A stretch of DNA of 64,000 nt from Cladosporium sp. IMV 00045 (taxonomy: Eukaryota; Ascomycota; Dothideomycetes; Cladosporiales; Cladosporiaceae). The position numbers and the translations under genes are program-made. Location of the stretch: positions 1 through 64,000 of the forward strand of contig MSJI02000798.1 in assembly GCA_001931905.2 (NCBI GenBank), given 5' to 3'. Below, piece by piece: positions 20,987 to 30,758 of the stretch. The first letter of the stretch is position 1, and each line of letters begins with the position of its first letter. The notes under the pieces are model-generated. The model was not told the DNA's origin, ran no database searches, and saw only the letters and a program-made list of their open reading frames with translations.

Positions 20987-21709
20987 TCAATTCCCCCCCT
21001 TCCTCGCCGCGGCCGCTTTCGCATTCTTCTTCTTCTGCTTATCCCTCGTCGCCTTCCTCTCCGTCTTGGTCTCATACCTAAACTTCTTCTTCTTCTGCTT
21101 CGGCTTCGCATTCCCATCTTTCGCCCAAGGCCGCTTCTTCACCGCGGTGCTCTTCCTGTCGTCTTCTGACTTCTTCTTCGCCGCCGCAGCTTTCCGCTCC
21201 TTCTCCTCATCCTCCTCACTCTCCCCCATCGCTTCAACAGTGACGGTCGTGTATTTGTCCTCGTCCACATACTCGTCTTCCTGCCCGTGCACGTCGTCCG
21301 CGGCGCCGAAGCCTTCGAACGCTCTCCTCCCTCGCCGTCCTCTTCGCCGTCTTCGTCTTCGGAAGATTCAGAGGGCAAATCCGGATTCTGCTTCCTCAGC
21401 TCCGCGTTGAATTCTTTCAGGTGCGTTTCCAGGTCGAGCTTGCGTTGTTCTCTCATCTTTTGCATCATGTCAGCGCCCAGCATCCTCCCAAATCTGCATT
21501 CTCCCCACAGCAGCAACGATACACACCTCTTTCCTAGCCGCCACGGCGGCTTCTTTGGCTCTCTTCTCGGCCATTTCGCGCCCGTGCTCCGCGCGCGCCA
21601 CTTTGCGCTTGTGGAAGCCGCTCAGGTACTCTTGTCGCGCTTCGGGGTCGAAGGAGATTTCTTCCACGGGCTGCGCGGTCACTTTGCGTTTTTTGACGGG
21701 GGGCGGCAT
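20987..21709 (-). CDS. rrp17: Rrp17/Nop25-like ribosome biogenesis protein (copy 2) with an apparent frameshift
   Basis: Nop25/Rrp17 family nucleolar protein (60S maturation, RNA binding or 5'-3' exonuclease). Exon 1 at 21527-21709 begins MPPPVKKRK and carries the family hallmark FDPEARQEYLSGFHKRK. A 70-nt intron (21457-21526, GTGTGT...AAAAG) joins it in phase to MREQRKLDLETHLKEFNAELRK. After the acidic EDEDGEEDGEGG segment the reading frame shifts near 21305-21325, and the conserved C-terminal part (VDEDKYTTVTVE...RKATRDKQ) continues in another frame to 20987. No spliceable intron restores the phase. A one- or two-base indel in the GA-rich run is the simplest explanation, as a sequencing error or a real lesion. 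Confidence 0.8.
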
Positions 21710-22069
21710 TGTTGATGTATATGTTCTGGTGGGTCGTCTAATAAGTGGTGGTGAGAAGAGCGTGGTCGGCTAGTATTTTGTTCTTTTTCTTTTGGTTGTG
21801 GTTGTTGTTATTGGATTGGCTTGTAGCTCTTTAATTTTTTTTCGAGACGTTCAGACGAGATCTCGAATCGGCTTGTGAAAGAGGGTTCTGGCTGAGAGAG
21901 CTACTCCAACCCCGGCTCGCTTCCACTTGCTGGCTCGCTGCTGGATGCTGCCGCACGCCTCTCCCGAGAACGTCACTCTGGGGAGCTCTCTATCAATCCG
22001 ATCTATGTACAGTTGCATCCCAGCAATAAACTCCCTCCCACCTTTCCCTTCTGCATCCACATCGCCGCC
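21710..22069. promoter_or_regulatory. Divergent promoter of rrp17 and Big1-like gene
   Basis: 360 bp between two divergent starts. A/T-rich runs occur at 21832-21842. No specific site was recognised. Confidence 0.4.
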
Positions 22070-23188
22070 ATGCTCTTCAAATCAATAGGAGCAGCGCTCC
22101 TGACCCTGGGCACCGCCGCCCAGGGATTCAAACACAGCTCGCCGCTGTTCATGCTCTCCACCCAAGCGTAGGCATTCGCCATTCCAAACATCGCAAGAAG
22201 CGACAGCAAGGCACAGAAAACATCTAACAGCCCACCCAGATCAAACGACGCCGGCCTCCAAAGCGCCGTCCTCAGCACCGCCGACAAAGCCACCTCCGCC
22301 CTCCTCGACTCCGTCGCCGACTGCGCCCAGTCAAAGTACTTCCTCATCTCCCAACCGGGCCTCGCCACCGATGACTTCAAGAGCGTATCCAGCGCCGGCA
22401 CCAGAGCGCGCGCCGACAGCGATGTCTACCAGCAGAAAGTGGAAGTGCAGAGCGTCCTGGCAGACATGGACGCCGGGAAGCTGGCGGCCAAGATCGCGGG
22501 CAGATGTGGCGCGGCGAGCAGCGAGGGAGCGCAGAGAGCCGGCAAGCACGCGTCCAAGCAGGTTTGGACCGGCGGCGAGGGGAAAGAGGTCGTTTTGGTG
22601 AAAATGGAGCCTCTCGATGGGGAGGTGAAGGAGAGGACTGGCGGGTTGAAATCTTTCCGTACGTGAACACCTCCTCCCAGGTTCCTCAAGAAACGCTCAC
22701 TGACAAAAACCGCAACAACAGACGACCAACTCGCCCTCCACGCCCCCGAGCTCTCCTCAGACCACATGATCATCATCCTCTCCGCGCCCACCGAGGCTTT
22801 CGACCACGCCTCGCACTTCTACGAAATGGACGAACCCTACCCCTCCGCCCTGCACCAAGACCTCAAGCGCGACATCGTCTACTCGCCCGCCGAGAAGAGC
22901 GGCAACAGCACCAGCTCGCAAGCGGGTTTGCCTTTGTTTGAGAAATATCAGTTCTTGACGCCCGGTATGTCCTCCAAGTTAATTTATCCTTCCCGTATAG
23001 CAGGGAAAGAAAACCAAGCTAATGCAGTTGCTTTTTGGATAGGCATCTTCATGGGTCTGACAGTCAGCCTTCTCCTCCTTGTCATTCTGTGGGTTGGCGT
23101 CTCGGCCATTGCGGGTTTGGAAGTGTCGTATATGGCTTTTAGCAAGGAGATGGGGCCCGCTGCGCAGAATAAGGGGAAGCAGCAGTGA
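22070..23188 (+). CDS. big1: Big1/VOA1-type ER membrane protein
   Basis: Type I ER membrane protein related to yeast Big1 (beta-1,6-glucan and cell wall assembly) and to the V-ATPase accessory subunit Ac45/Voa1. Four exons, 22070-22167, 22240-22658, 22722-22964 and 23043-23188, give 301 residues. A signal peptide at 1-19 (MLFKSIGAALLTLGTAAQG) is followed by a lumenal domain. One membrane segment (GLTVSLLLLVILWVGVSAIAG) precedes a short tail with VSYMAFSKEMGPAAQNKGKQQ, which is very typical of Big1 C-termini. The exon phases (2, 1, 1) all join cleanly. The family match rests mainly on the C-terminal segment. Confidence 0.85.
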
Positions 23189-23688
23189 GGGATAGAGTTC
23201 TCTCGCGCCATGTAATCGGTATTTCCTGGACGGGAGCAGAAGGAAAAGGAGCCCAAAAGGCTTGATGGAGTTATCATATTGCGTTGTGTCATCTAGCGGT
23301 GTTTGGTTGTTTTTCATTGAGATTTGTATTTGAGTGTTCATGTACGTTTTATGTTTTGCGTTTGAATTCATATTATAAGATCAAGACAAGGTACGTCCTC
23401 ACGCATGAAATGTTCGAGCATGGTTTTTGTCTTTTGCCTTGTCATTGAACTCCTGACGGATCGTAAGAATCACAACCGTCAACAGATGAATCTGCCTAGT
23501 AATGTAAAGAAGCAAAAATCAGCGGAAGAAGTCTGTTGGCATTCGCTTCCTTCAAATGACATTTTTGCTTAAGACATGGGTATCATAATTCTACATGATC
23601 GCACACCATCAACCCCCCCCAAAACCCCCTACTCCTCCCTCCCTCCCTCCCCTTCCCCTCCTCTCGCTACTAATACACAACCACAACC
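23189..23688. other. Intergenic, 3' ends of Big1-like gene and MSH3
   Basis: Convergent 3' flanks. A C-rich low-complexity stretch (CCCTCCCT-type) lies at about 23605-23690. No gene. Confidence 0.6.
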
Positions 23689-26600
23689 CTACAACATCTC
23701 AATCCCACTCACAAGTCTCTCCAACGCCTCCCCCTCCCCACCCTCAGCAACCAACCCTCCCACCGCCCCAGCCAAAACCTTCAACCTCCTCCTCCCCTCC
23801 TCAACCTCCATCTTCTCACTCTCCTCTTTCGCCCTGCGAAGCAAACCCCCCGGCAGACCCGCCAGCTTCGCCACGTTCAGTCCGTAACTGCGGTGCGCCA
23901 CGCCTTCGCCGACTTCGTAAAGGAAGGTAACGTCGCCGCCTGGAGCACTTCCAAACTCACCATCCTCGCCGGACTCGCGGGACTCGTCCGAAGTCTCGTT
24001 GAATTTCATGTGCACATTCCTCAAAACCCCCCGCGGAATCTGCCCCGCCATGCGCGCCAGCGTCTGGTAATGCGTGATGAAGAGCGTCAAACTGCGCAAC
24101 TCCTCCACAACATGCCTCAACACCGCCTGCGCGATCGCCACACCATCGTGCGTCGACGTGCCTCTTCCCAGCTCGTCCAGAATGACCAGGCTGCGCGGCG
24201 TGGCTTGCTTCAAAATATCGCTCGTCTCGCTCAGCTCGACCATGAACGTGCTCTCGCCCTTGAGCATGTTGTCGAAGGCGCCCATGCGCGTGAAAACTGC
24301 GTCGAGAAGGCCGAGGCGCGCGCGAGCGGCGGGCACGTAGCTGCCGATTTGGGCCATGATGGCTATTAGGGCGACGGAGCGGACGTAGGAGGATTTGCCG
24401 CCCATGTTGGGGCCGGTGATGAGGAGGGCGCGGGGGGAGGTGGGGGCGTTGGTTTTGTCGTCGTTGTTGTCACTGTTGGAGAGGGAGATGTCGTTGGGGA
24501 CGAAGGAGGAGAGCAGGAGTTGTTCGACCATCGGGTGGCGGCCGGCGGTGATGTCGAGGCCGGTTTCAGGGGTGAATTCAGGCTTGCAGTAGCCTGGTTG
24601 CGAGGCTATCGAGGCGAGGGAGAGGAGGCAGTCGAGCGTTGCGAGGGATTGCACGCAGTCACGGAAAGCCTGGTAGCGGGAGCCGATGTCGCCGAGGAGC
24701 GAGGAGAAGGCGGCGTCGCAGGCGTTGGCGAGGGCTTCTTTGTGCTGGTCGCGTTCGCGGATGTAGCGGACGACTTCTGGGGGATGGTAGCGGGAGACTT
24801 TCTTCGTGCCGCTGATTTTCGCCCATGAAGCTGGGACGTTCTTCAGCTGCGTGTTGTCGAGCTCGATGAGGAATTCGATGCCTGCTACGGTGACATAGTC
24901 GACTTTTTGGCGCTTCAGCTTCTCGGCGGCAACGCTCTTGAAGTCGTTGAGGTCTTGCTCGACCATCAGGATGCCGACTTTGTGGTCTTTGATGTCGTCT
25001 GTTTCGCTCGCTTCCCGGAAGAAGCTGTACTTGTCGTTGTCCTTGGCGTTTTGCACGCTGATTCGTTCGAGGTATTCGATTACGTCGTCACTGATCTTCG
25101 GCAAGGATGCTACCGCCTCGTTCAGGAGGTTTGATGTGAAACCCGCGTCGGCTGGCGAAGAGACGTGCGCGAACTCCTGTGCGATCATCTGAAGTGTCTG
25201 CAGCACAGAGAGGAGTTCGGGCCGGCTGCATTTCTTGTAGTAAATGCGAATCAGTGACTTTTCCAGGTCGCCTCTGGTCTTGCCGAGTAAAGTCTTGATG
25301 CGCTCAACAGAAGTTGTTCCTTCGCCATCTTTCAACTCTTCCACAGCAGCTACACGCTCATCAAGCCTACTGCGATCTAGCAGTGGTCTGCCGACCCATT
25401 TCCGGAGAAGGCGCTGTCCGAAACGGGTTTGTGTGCGATCAAGTGTCCAGAACAAGCTCCCACGCTCCGAGTGGTCAGTCTGGTTGAGGTAGATTTCCAG
25501 GCTGTTCAGCGTGTTGCCGTTCAGAAGCATGTGTGACCTGGCACTGAACGACTGGAAGTACTTTGTCAGATCGAATACGTGTTCCAGTCCATACTCCTGC
25601 AGGTGGTTGATCATGGACGAGAGACAAATCGTGGCGTTCTCCGACAGCTTGTGAACTTTGTCCAGCAAAGTCCCCGTTTCTTGCGATGATTCGACTTGCG
25701 ACGATAAGGCATCACTACCAGCAGACATCTTATCTGCGTAGAATTTCGTGATGTGGCTGTATGACTGCGCAGCCATGGTTTTGGGCTTGTCGATGCGCTC
25801 GACGCGAGCATTGTCGCCGAAAATGTTGGTTTTGGAGGCAGACAGATGCTTGACCAGCTTATCGGTGGCTTTCGAGACTTCACCAACAATCAGGAACTCG
25901 CACGGCGCGATGTGCAGCAGTCTCGTCTCGAGCTCGCTTCGCATCCAACCGTCTTCGAAATCGTCGTAGATGATGTCGCCAGTCTGCGGCTGCACGGCGA
26001 CAAGGCCAATCTGCACTTTCTCATCCGTGCCCCATCCTTTGGGTGAAGTCTCTGTCAGGCAAAGCAGGTGGCCCGTTGCAGGGGCATTGCCACTTGATTC
26101 TGAAGCCGATGGCTCTAGGCTTTCCTGGTCGTCGATGTAGGTACCCTTGGTATACAGATTTGTGAGGCCACGCTCGAAAGCCTTGCTGCGATTGTCGCCA
26201 GCCGCTTTCAACGCTGCCGTCTCGAGTTGTCTTACAACACCGACCTTATGTCCAGCAGACACTAGTCTCTTGACGTGGACGTGTAGTCTATGAACAGGCA
26301 CGCTTGCAGAAGCAAAGCGATCAATATGTGCCTCGGAAGGATGTTCATCGAATCGGTATTTGCCCGGAATGCAAACGATGCTGAGCTCTTTTGCAGCTGC
26401 ACGAGCGTCTTCACCAAAGAAGCGGAATTTGTAACCAACCTCCACAATCAGCAGAGTATCCGGGTGCTTCTGCTTGATAGCGATGACCTGCTTCTCCAAA
26501 GGCGTGAGCGTGGCTTTGCCCTTCTTCGTTGCTGCTGCTCCCTTCCGGCCCTTGCCTTTGGGTGCAGGTTCGGGATCTTCCTCGGCGTCTTCGTCTGCAT

Positions 26601-27255
26601 CTCCGTCTTCGCCTTCGGCCGTTTCTTCAGTGATATGGCGGTTCCTTCTCTTAATTTCTGCAATGCTGTCTGGCCGTCCCAGCTTTTTCTTGAACTTTTG
26701 ATGTAAACGCTCTTTTAGCTTGCGAGTCTCCTCATCGTCTTCCACTTGCATATCTTCATCATCATCCTCCCCTGCCACTGCGGGCGAGTTAGAGAACATA
26801 TACTTTGACGTCCTCTCCGTCACTTTTGGCTTCTTGAGACCATTCGCCGGTGCTCGATTGCTAACCTTCTCCTCCCCACCAGACAGAGCATCATCCTCCT
26901 CCTCTTCCACAATATGGCGCAACTTCTTCGGATCCGGCAATCCATCCTCCCCTTCAACATCCTCAGCCTGTTCTAGCGCCCGTTTCACACCTTGTGAAGA
27001 CCTCCGTCTTCCATTCGAAGGCTCCTCATCGTCGTCATCATCGCTGACGAAAAGCTCGTTACTGTGACTCTCGCTCGCTTTCCCGAGAGAATCTCCATTC
27101 AGCGTCGAGGGTGCACTACGCTCTAGTGTTGTGGGTTTTGGTTTGGGCTTTACGGGCGCGGAGGGTTTGGCTGTGAAGAAGCTCGAGATGGATTTCTGCT
27201 TCTTGTCGGAGGATTGTTGGGAGCTGGGGACGGGTGGTGAGCGTGCCGTTCCCAT
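23689..27255 (-). CDS. msh3: DNA mismatch repair protein Msh3
   Basis: MutS homolog 3, which with Msh2 forms MutSbeta and recognises insertion/deletion loops. Single exon, 1188 residues, in the upper range for fungal Msh3. A canonical PIP box for PCNA binding, QKSISSFF, lies at residues 20-27, followed by a long acidic disordered region. The MutS domain I at about 250-380 has [21 protein letters not shown] and the Msh3-type [16 protein letters not shown]. The clamp and lever domains follow. The ATPase domain has Walker [10 protein letters not shown] with Lys954, and Walker [16 protein letters not shown] with Asp1027-Glu1028. All key residues are intact. No second copy lies in the window. Confidence 0.96.
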   Translation of the reverse strand: MGTARSPPVPSSQQSSDKKQKSISSFFTAKPSAPVKPKPKPTTLERSAPSTLNGDSLGKASESHSNELFVSDDDDDEEPSNGRRRSSQGVKRALEQAEDVEGEDGLPDPKKLRHIVEEEEDDALSGGEEKVSNRAPANGLKKPKVTERTSKYMFSNSPAVAGEDDDEDMQVEDDEETRKLKERLHQKFKKKLGRPDSIAEIKRRNRHITEETAEGEDGDADEDAEEDPEPAPKGKGRKGAAATKKGKATLTPLEKQVIAIKQKHPDTLLIVEVGYKFRFFGEDARAAAKELSIVCIPGKYRFDEHPSEAHIDRFASASVPVHRLHVHVKRLVSAGHKVGVVRQLETAALKAAGDNRSKAFERGLTNLYTKGTYIDDQESLEPSASESSGNAPATGHLLCLTETSPKGWGTDEKVQIGLVAVQPQTGDIIYDDFEDGWMRSELETRLLHIAPCEFLIVGEVSKATDKLVKHLSASKTNIFGDNARVERIDKPKTMAAQSYSHITKFYADKMSAGSDALSSQVESSQETGTLLDKVHKLSENATICLSSMINHLQEYGLEHVFDLTKYFQSFSARSHMLLNGNTLNSLEIYLNQTDHSERGSLFWTLDRTQTRFGQRLLRKWVGRPLLDRSRLDERVAAVEELKDGEGTTSVERIKTLLGKTRGDLEKSLIRIYYKKCSRPELLSVLQTLQMIAQEFAHVSSPADAGFTSNLLNEAVASLPKISDDVIEYLERISVQNAKDNDKYSFFREASETDDIKDHKVGILMVEQDLNDFKSVAAEKLKRQKVDYVTVAGIEFLIELDNTQLKNVPASWAKISGTKKVSRYHPPEVVRYIRERDQHKEALANACDAAFSSLLGDIGSRYQAFRDCVQSLATLDCLLSLASIASQPGYCKPEFTPETGLDITAGRHPMVEQLLLSSFVPNDISLSNSDNNDDKTNAPTSPRALLITGPNMGGKSSYVRSVALIAIMAQIGSYVPAARARLGLLDAVFTRMGAFDNMLKGESTFMVELSETSDILKQATPRSLVILDELGRGTSTHDGVAIAQAVLRHVVEELRSLTLFITHYQTLARMAGQIPRGVLRNVHMKFNETSDESRESGEDGEFGSAPGGDVTFLYEVGEGVAHRSYGLNVAKLAGLPGGLLRRAKEESEKMEVEEGRRRLKVLAGAVGGLVAEGGEGEALERLVSGIEML

Positions 27256-27738
27256 TTTGGAGGGAGTGTCGTTATGGGTGTCTTGGAATTTATTTGCATG
27301 GAGGTGTTGCTTCGCTCGTGAAGCTTTCCCTGAAGTGCTGCTCGGTGATTGACATCACCAATTCACGAGACGACGCGCGCTTGAGAGACGCGATTTGCCC
27401 ATTCAACAGACTTTCTGGGGTAAAGTCATCAACCAGCTCTCACTCCTCATCACTCCACCCATTCGGAGCTTCTCACTCGTGTCCTGTCCAATTCGTTCCA
27501 GACTGCAAGCCACTAACCACGGGACCAAAATGGCGAGATGCTCACGCCATGCAGCACCTGTTCAGTGAAACCTAGAATGAAAGTGAATGTAGAAAGTAAG
27601 AGTATATGAATACAAACAGCATTCCTCGCCCCGTCTCACTCCTGTTTTCCCATACACCTGAACGCTTTCATTCCCGCTCTCTATAATATCAAGAATTCTA
27701 TCGTCAAAACAGACAAGAGCTCCCTATATCTTCTCACC
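27256..27738. promoter_or_regulatory. Divergent promoter of MSH3 and dienelactone hydrolase
   Basis: Region between two divergent starts, with a TATAAT-like element at 27682-27687 about 55 bp before the hydrolase start. No other site was recognised. Confidence 0.4.
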
Positions 27739-28671
27739 ATGTCCGCACAAAAACAACAAACCATGAACCCCTGCTGCCTCTCCGGCACCCTCGCCACCGG
27801 CACCCCCAAAGGCAGCGTGCAAACCATCGCCGGCCTGCCCACCTACGTCTCCGAACCCGCTCCCAAATCAAACTCCAAAACCATCATCTTCCTCCCCGAC
27901 GGTACTTCCAACCCCTCACGAACTCCTCCAACCCCCAATCAAATCCCATCAGATACTAATACCCACAAGCCTTCGGCTACACCCTCCCCAACATCCGCCT
28001 CCTGGCCGACCTCTACACCCAAGCGGGCTTCACCTGCCTCATCCCCGATGTGCACAGCGGCGACAGCCTACCGACTTCCCTCCTTACAAGCGTAGAACCC
28101 ACCCTCACCACGCGCGCCTCCCTCTCCTTCCTATCCAAAACGCTCAACACCCTCCGCGCCGGCGCCAGCCTGGGCCCGTGGCTCCTTCGACACCGCGAAA
28201 GCGTCGCGCGACCGCTGATCGAGAAATTCATCAGCGACGTGAGGAGCAGAGCGCGAGGGGATGGAGAAAGTGGGCGTTGTGGGGTTTTGCTGGGGAGGGC
28301 GGTACGCCATCTTGGCTGCGCAGGGGACTTTTTCAGGACCTGATGGGAAGAATGGGGGCGTGGACGCGGCGTACGCGGCGCATCCGTCTCTGTGCGCGAT
28401 CCCGGGGGATTTCGAGGAGGTGCGTGTGCCGCTTTCCATCGCGCTTGGGGAGAAGGACTCGTACCTTGGTGAGAGGGAGATTGAGGCGGTTAGGGAGGTT
28501 ATGGAGAGGAAGAGAAGGGAGGAGGGGGGCGTTGAGGGCGAGGTGGTGGTTTATGAGGGGCAGGTGCATGGGTTTGCGTTGAGGGGGGATCAGGAGAATG
28601 AGGGGGAGAAGAGGGCGTTGGATGATGCGGCTAGGCAGGGGGTGGAGTGGTTTGAGAGATGGTTGGTTTGA
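27739..28671 (+). pseudogene. Dienelactone hydrolase family gene with a frameshift
   Basis: Alpha/beta hydrolase of the dienelactone hydrolase family (cytosolic, lactone or ester hydrolysis). Exon 1 is 27739-27901 and exon 2 starts at 27970 (intron GTACTT...CACAAG). N-terminal MNPCCLSGTL, LPDAFGYTLPNIRLLADLY and PDVHSGDSLP are in one frame. The catalytic part (nucleophile Cys in GFCWGG, Asp in GEKDSYL, His in GQVHGF) is in another. Total coding length is one base too long for a single frame. The switch maps to the G run at 28257-28260, where three G instead of four would restore continuity. Either a sequencing or assembly error or a recent loss. If repaired it would be about 287 residues, a normal length. 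Confidence 0.8.
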
Positions 28672-29010
28672 TGGGTGCTGGGAGATTTGGGTTTGGAGTT
28701 CTGTTTCTGTTGTTTGCTTTGGCTGGTGAGACATGTGAGTGCGTATATTCTTTGGATTTTGGATTTTGAAGTTTTTTGTTATGCCAGCCTGTCTTTGGAC
28801 TGGATTGGAAATGATCCGATGAAATACAGACTCCAAAATTTCCAACACCTTGCTATAATCGATTTGAAAGTATCCTTTGCTCACCGTCTGGCGCTCGCTT
28901 CAGCGCAGGCAAAATCGTAGACTTGTGATTTAGACATTGAGACGCGCCATATCCCTGACGCGACCAATAATTGGTGAGACTCTTACATGGGGTATATTGC
29001 AAGCGAGCCT
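28672..29010. other. Intergenic, convergent 3' ends
   Basis: 3' flanks of the hydrolase and the SWIB gene. Nothing recognisable. Confidence 0.6.
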
Positions 29011-30049
29011 TCACTCATCCTGAGGATAGAGGTGGCTGGCTAGCAGCTTATTCATGGTGAACATGTGAACCTTGTCTTGCTTGAAGACGGCATGCATGGC
29101 ATCGTCACATCGAATTTGACGTTTGTCGTTGGGGTCTTGCAGGTCGCGCTCTTTGACGTAGGCCCAGATCTGCTTTACTGTCTGCGGTCGCGAGAGCGCT
29201 GGTTGCCCAAGCATGGCAGCGAGAGGTTCCGAGAGATTCATGAGTTTCTGGAAAGAATGTCAGCAATGCCCCCAAGACAACAGGAAAACCATGCTGCCGT
29301 ACGTGGAATCCTCCTTTCTTCTCCTTCTCCGGCTTCTCTTCGCCGCTTCCGAGATCGCTGTCGTCTGCAGCACTGATCTTCGTCGAGCTCTTCTTCTTGG
29401 GCTTCTTGGCTTGTTTTGCGGCTGGCTTCTTCTTCGTAGCTCCTCCTCCTCGAGTTGACCGAGCTTGTCCGTTGATCTCTGCTTGTAGGTTCCTTGCGAA
29501 AGCTTCGTCGCTCTCAGCTTCAGGTTTGGACTTCTTCTTAGCCTTCTTCGGTGGCGGTGAGTCGACGACATCGCTCAGCTCGCTTTCCTGATCGCCAGTA
29601 GTCTTGCGCTTCTTGGGTGAAGGCTCGTCATCGTGTCCTCCGCCGTTGGCTGTGGGAGCAGGCTCGGGTGCGGCATGAGCAGATTCACTTTGAACTTTGT
29701 CGAAGCGCTCCATGATCAGCTCCTTGATAGCATCCTTTTATTTGTCAGTCAAGGTATTGAGAACTGTCAGACCTTGTAGTTCTAGTTGTACCTTCTGCGG
29801 CGTGAGGTCGTAGTCAACCCGTTCTTGCAGGCCATTGCGAATGCGCTTCGCCGAGATGGTCTCCAAGTCGGACTTTGCCAGGATCTCGTCGATTATGGCG
29901 GCATAGGAAGCGCGCTGCTCAGCAGGGACTGATTGGGTCAATGTAAGTCATGGGTCTTGGATCGACTTTATATGCGATGCGCGGCGCGACGTGGTAAATA
30001 CACATGTCGCCGGCATCACAGCGCGGGTAAACTCACGCGTGGAAGCCAT
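29011..30049 (-). CDS. DEK-C and SWIB/MDM2 domain protein (Uaf30/Tri1-like)
   Basis: Probable nuclear chromatin or Pol I-associated protein. Four exons, 30037-30049 (13 nt: MAST plus one base), 29792-29928, 29303-29734 and 29011-29247, give 272 residues with all phases consistent. A DEK C-terminal-like domain covers about 6-65 (AAIIDEILAKSDLETISAKRIRNGLQ). A long Lys/Ser/Glu-rich linker with PKKRK-type nuclear signals follows. The SWIB domain at about 195-270 is strongly conserved (LSRPQTVKQIWAYVKERDLQDPNDKRQI split over the core, then VHMFTMNKLL). S. cerevisiae Uaf30 and Tri1 share this layout. The 13-nt first exon is inferred from the GTGAGT donor, a CATTGAC branch-like site and a CAG acceptor. 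Confidence 0.87.
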
Positions 30050-30758
30050 TGCAAGGGCTTTGCGGCGGGGGGCGTCGTCAGAAGCGTGTCGCGAGCCACA
30101 CCGAAAATTAGATTGGTTCTTCAAGATAGCTGACAGCAATGCGCAGCGGTTTGCTGTCAGTGAGGATTTCGCGCGTGGCCAGGCGTGGTAGACGCTGCCG
30201 GTATGATGTATGTCCGAGCGCGAACGGCGAAGCTGGGCTGGATAGGATGCGATCGCTGGTGTAGAGGGAGAGGTGAAAGGAGATAGGAGGGGACGATGGA
30301 GAAGAGATGGAAGTTGAGGGCGGTAGGCGAGCTTCACATGCATCCAAGCAGGAGTAAGTGAAGATAGGTAAGTATAGGTGGGATAGATATCACGTGTGCA
30401 GCTCGGTAAGGTAGATTCACAAGGATGATGGATGGATGGCCAGGCGCCGAGTTACTGCAAGCAATAAGCAATAGAGAGAGATGGATCGCTTCCCACTAGA
30501 TCGTCCCCCGCAAGTCGGACGGCGGCTCTTGCCTTGAGATCATAAGGCAGCACCTCTCTCTGCCTCAGGATTCATCATGGCCCCACCGCAGAATTTGGCA
30601 CACGCCAGCAACGAACGCACAGCGGTCTCTCAAGCACAAGTCGGCGCTGGCGAGTCAAAAGTGAGAAAGAGAACCAGACGACTCGGACCACCGCAACCAC
30701 TTCCACCGCCTCACCACTCCCACATCTCGTCTACGCGCCGACGAGACGCACACACATC
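30050..30758. promoter_or_regulatory. Divergent promoter of SWIB gene and eIF3b
   Basis: 709 bp without a supported gene. There is a GATGGATGGATGG run near 30426-30438 and purine-rich tracts. The last 150 bp probably include the eIF3b 5' leader. Confidence 0.45.

Larger units (their letters stand above)
17647..21318 (-). repeat. Homoeologous block I, copy 2 (inverted)
   Basis: Inverted counterpart of positions 1-3620. Gene order and exon boundaries are conserved base for base (securin exons 956 and 256 nt, tropomyosin exons 18, 305 and 163 nt in both). Beyond 21318 the counterpart lies outside the window. Confidence 0.9.
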
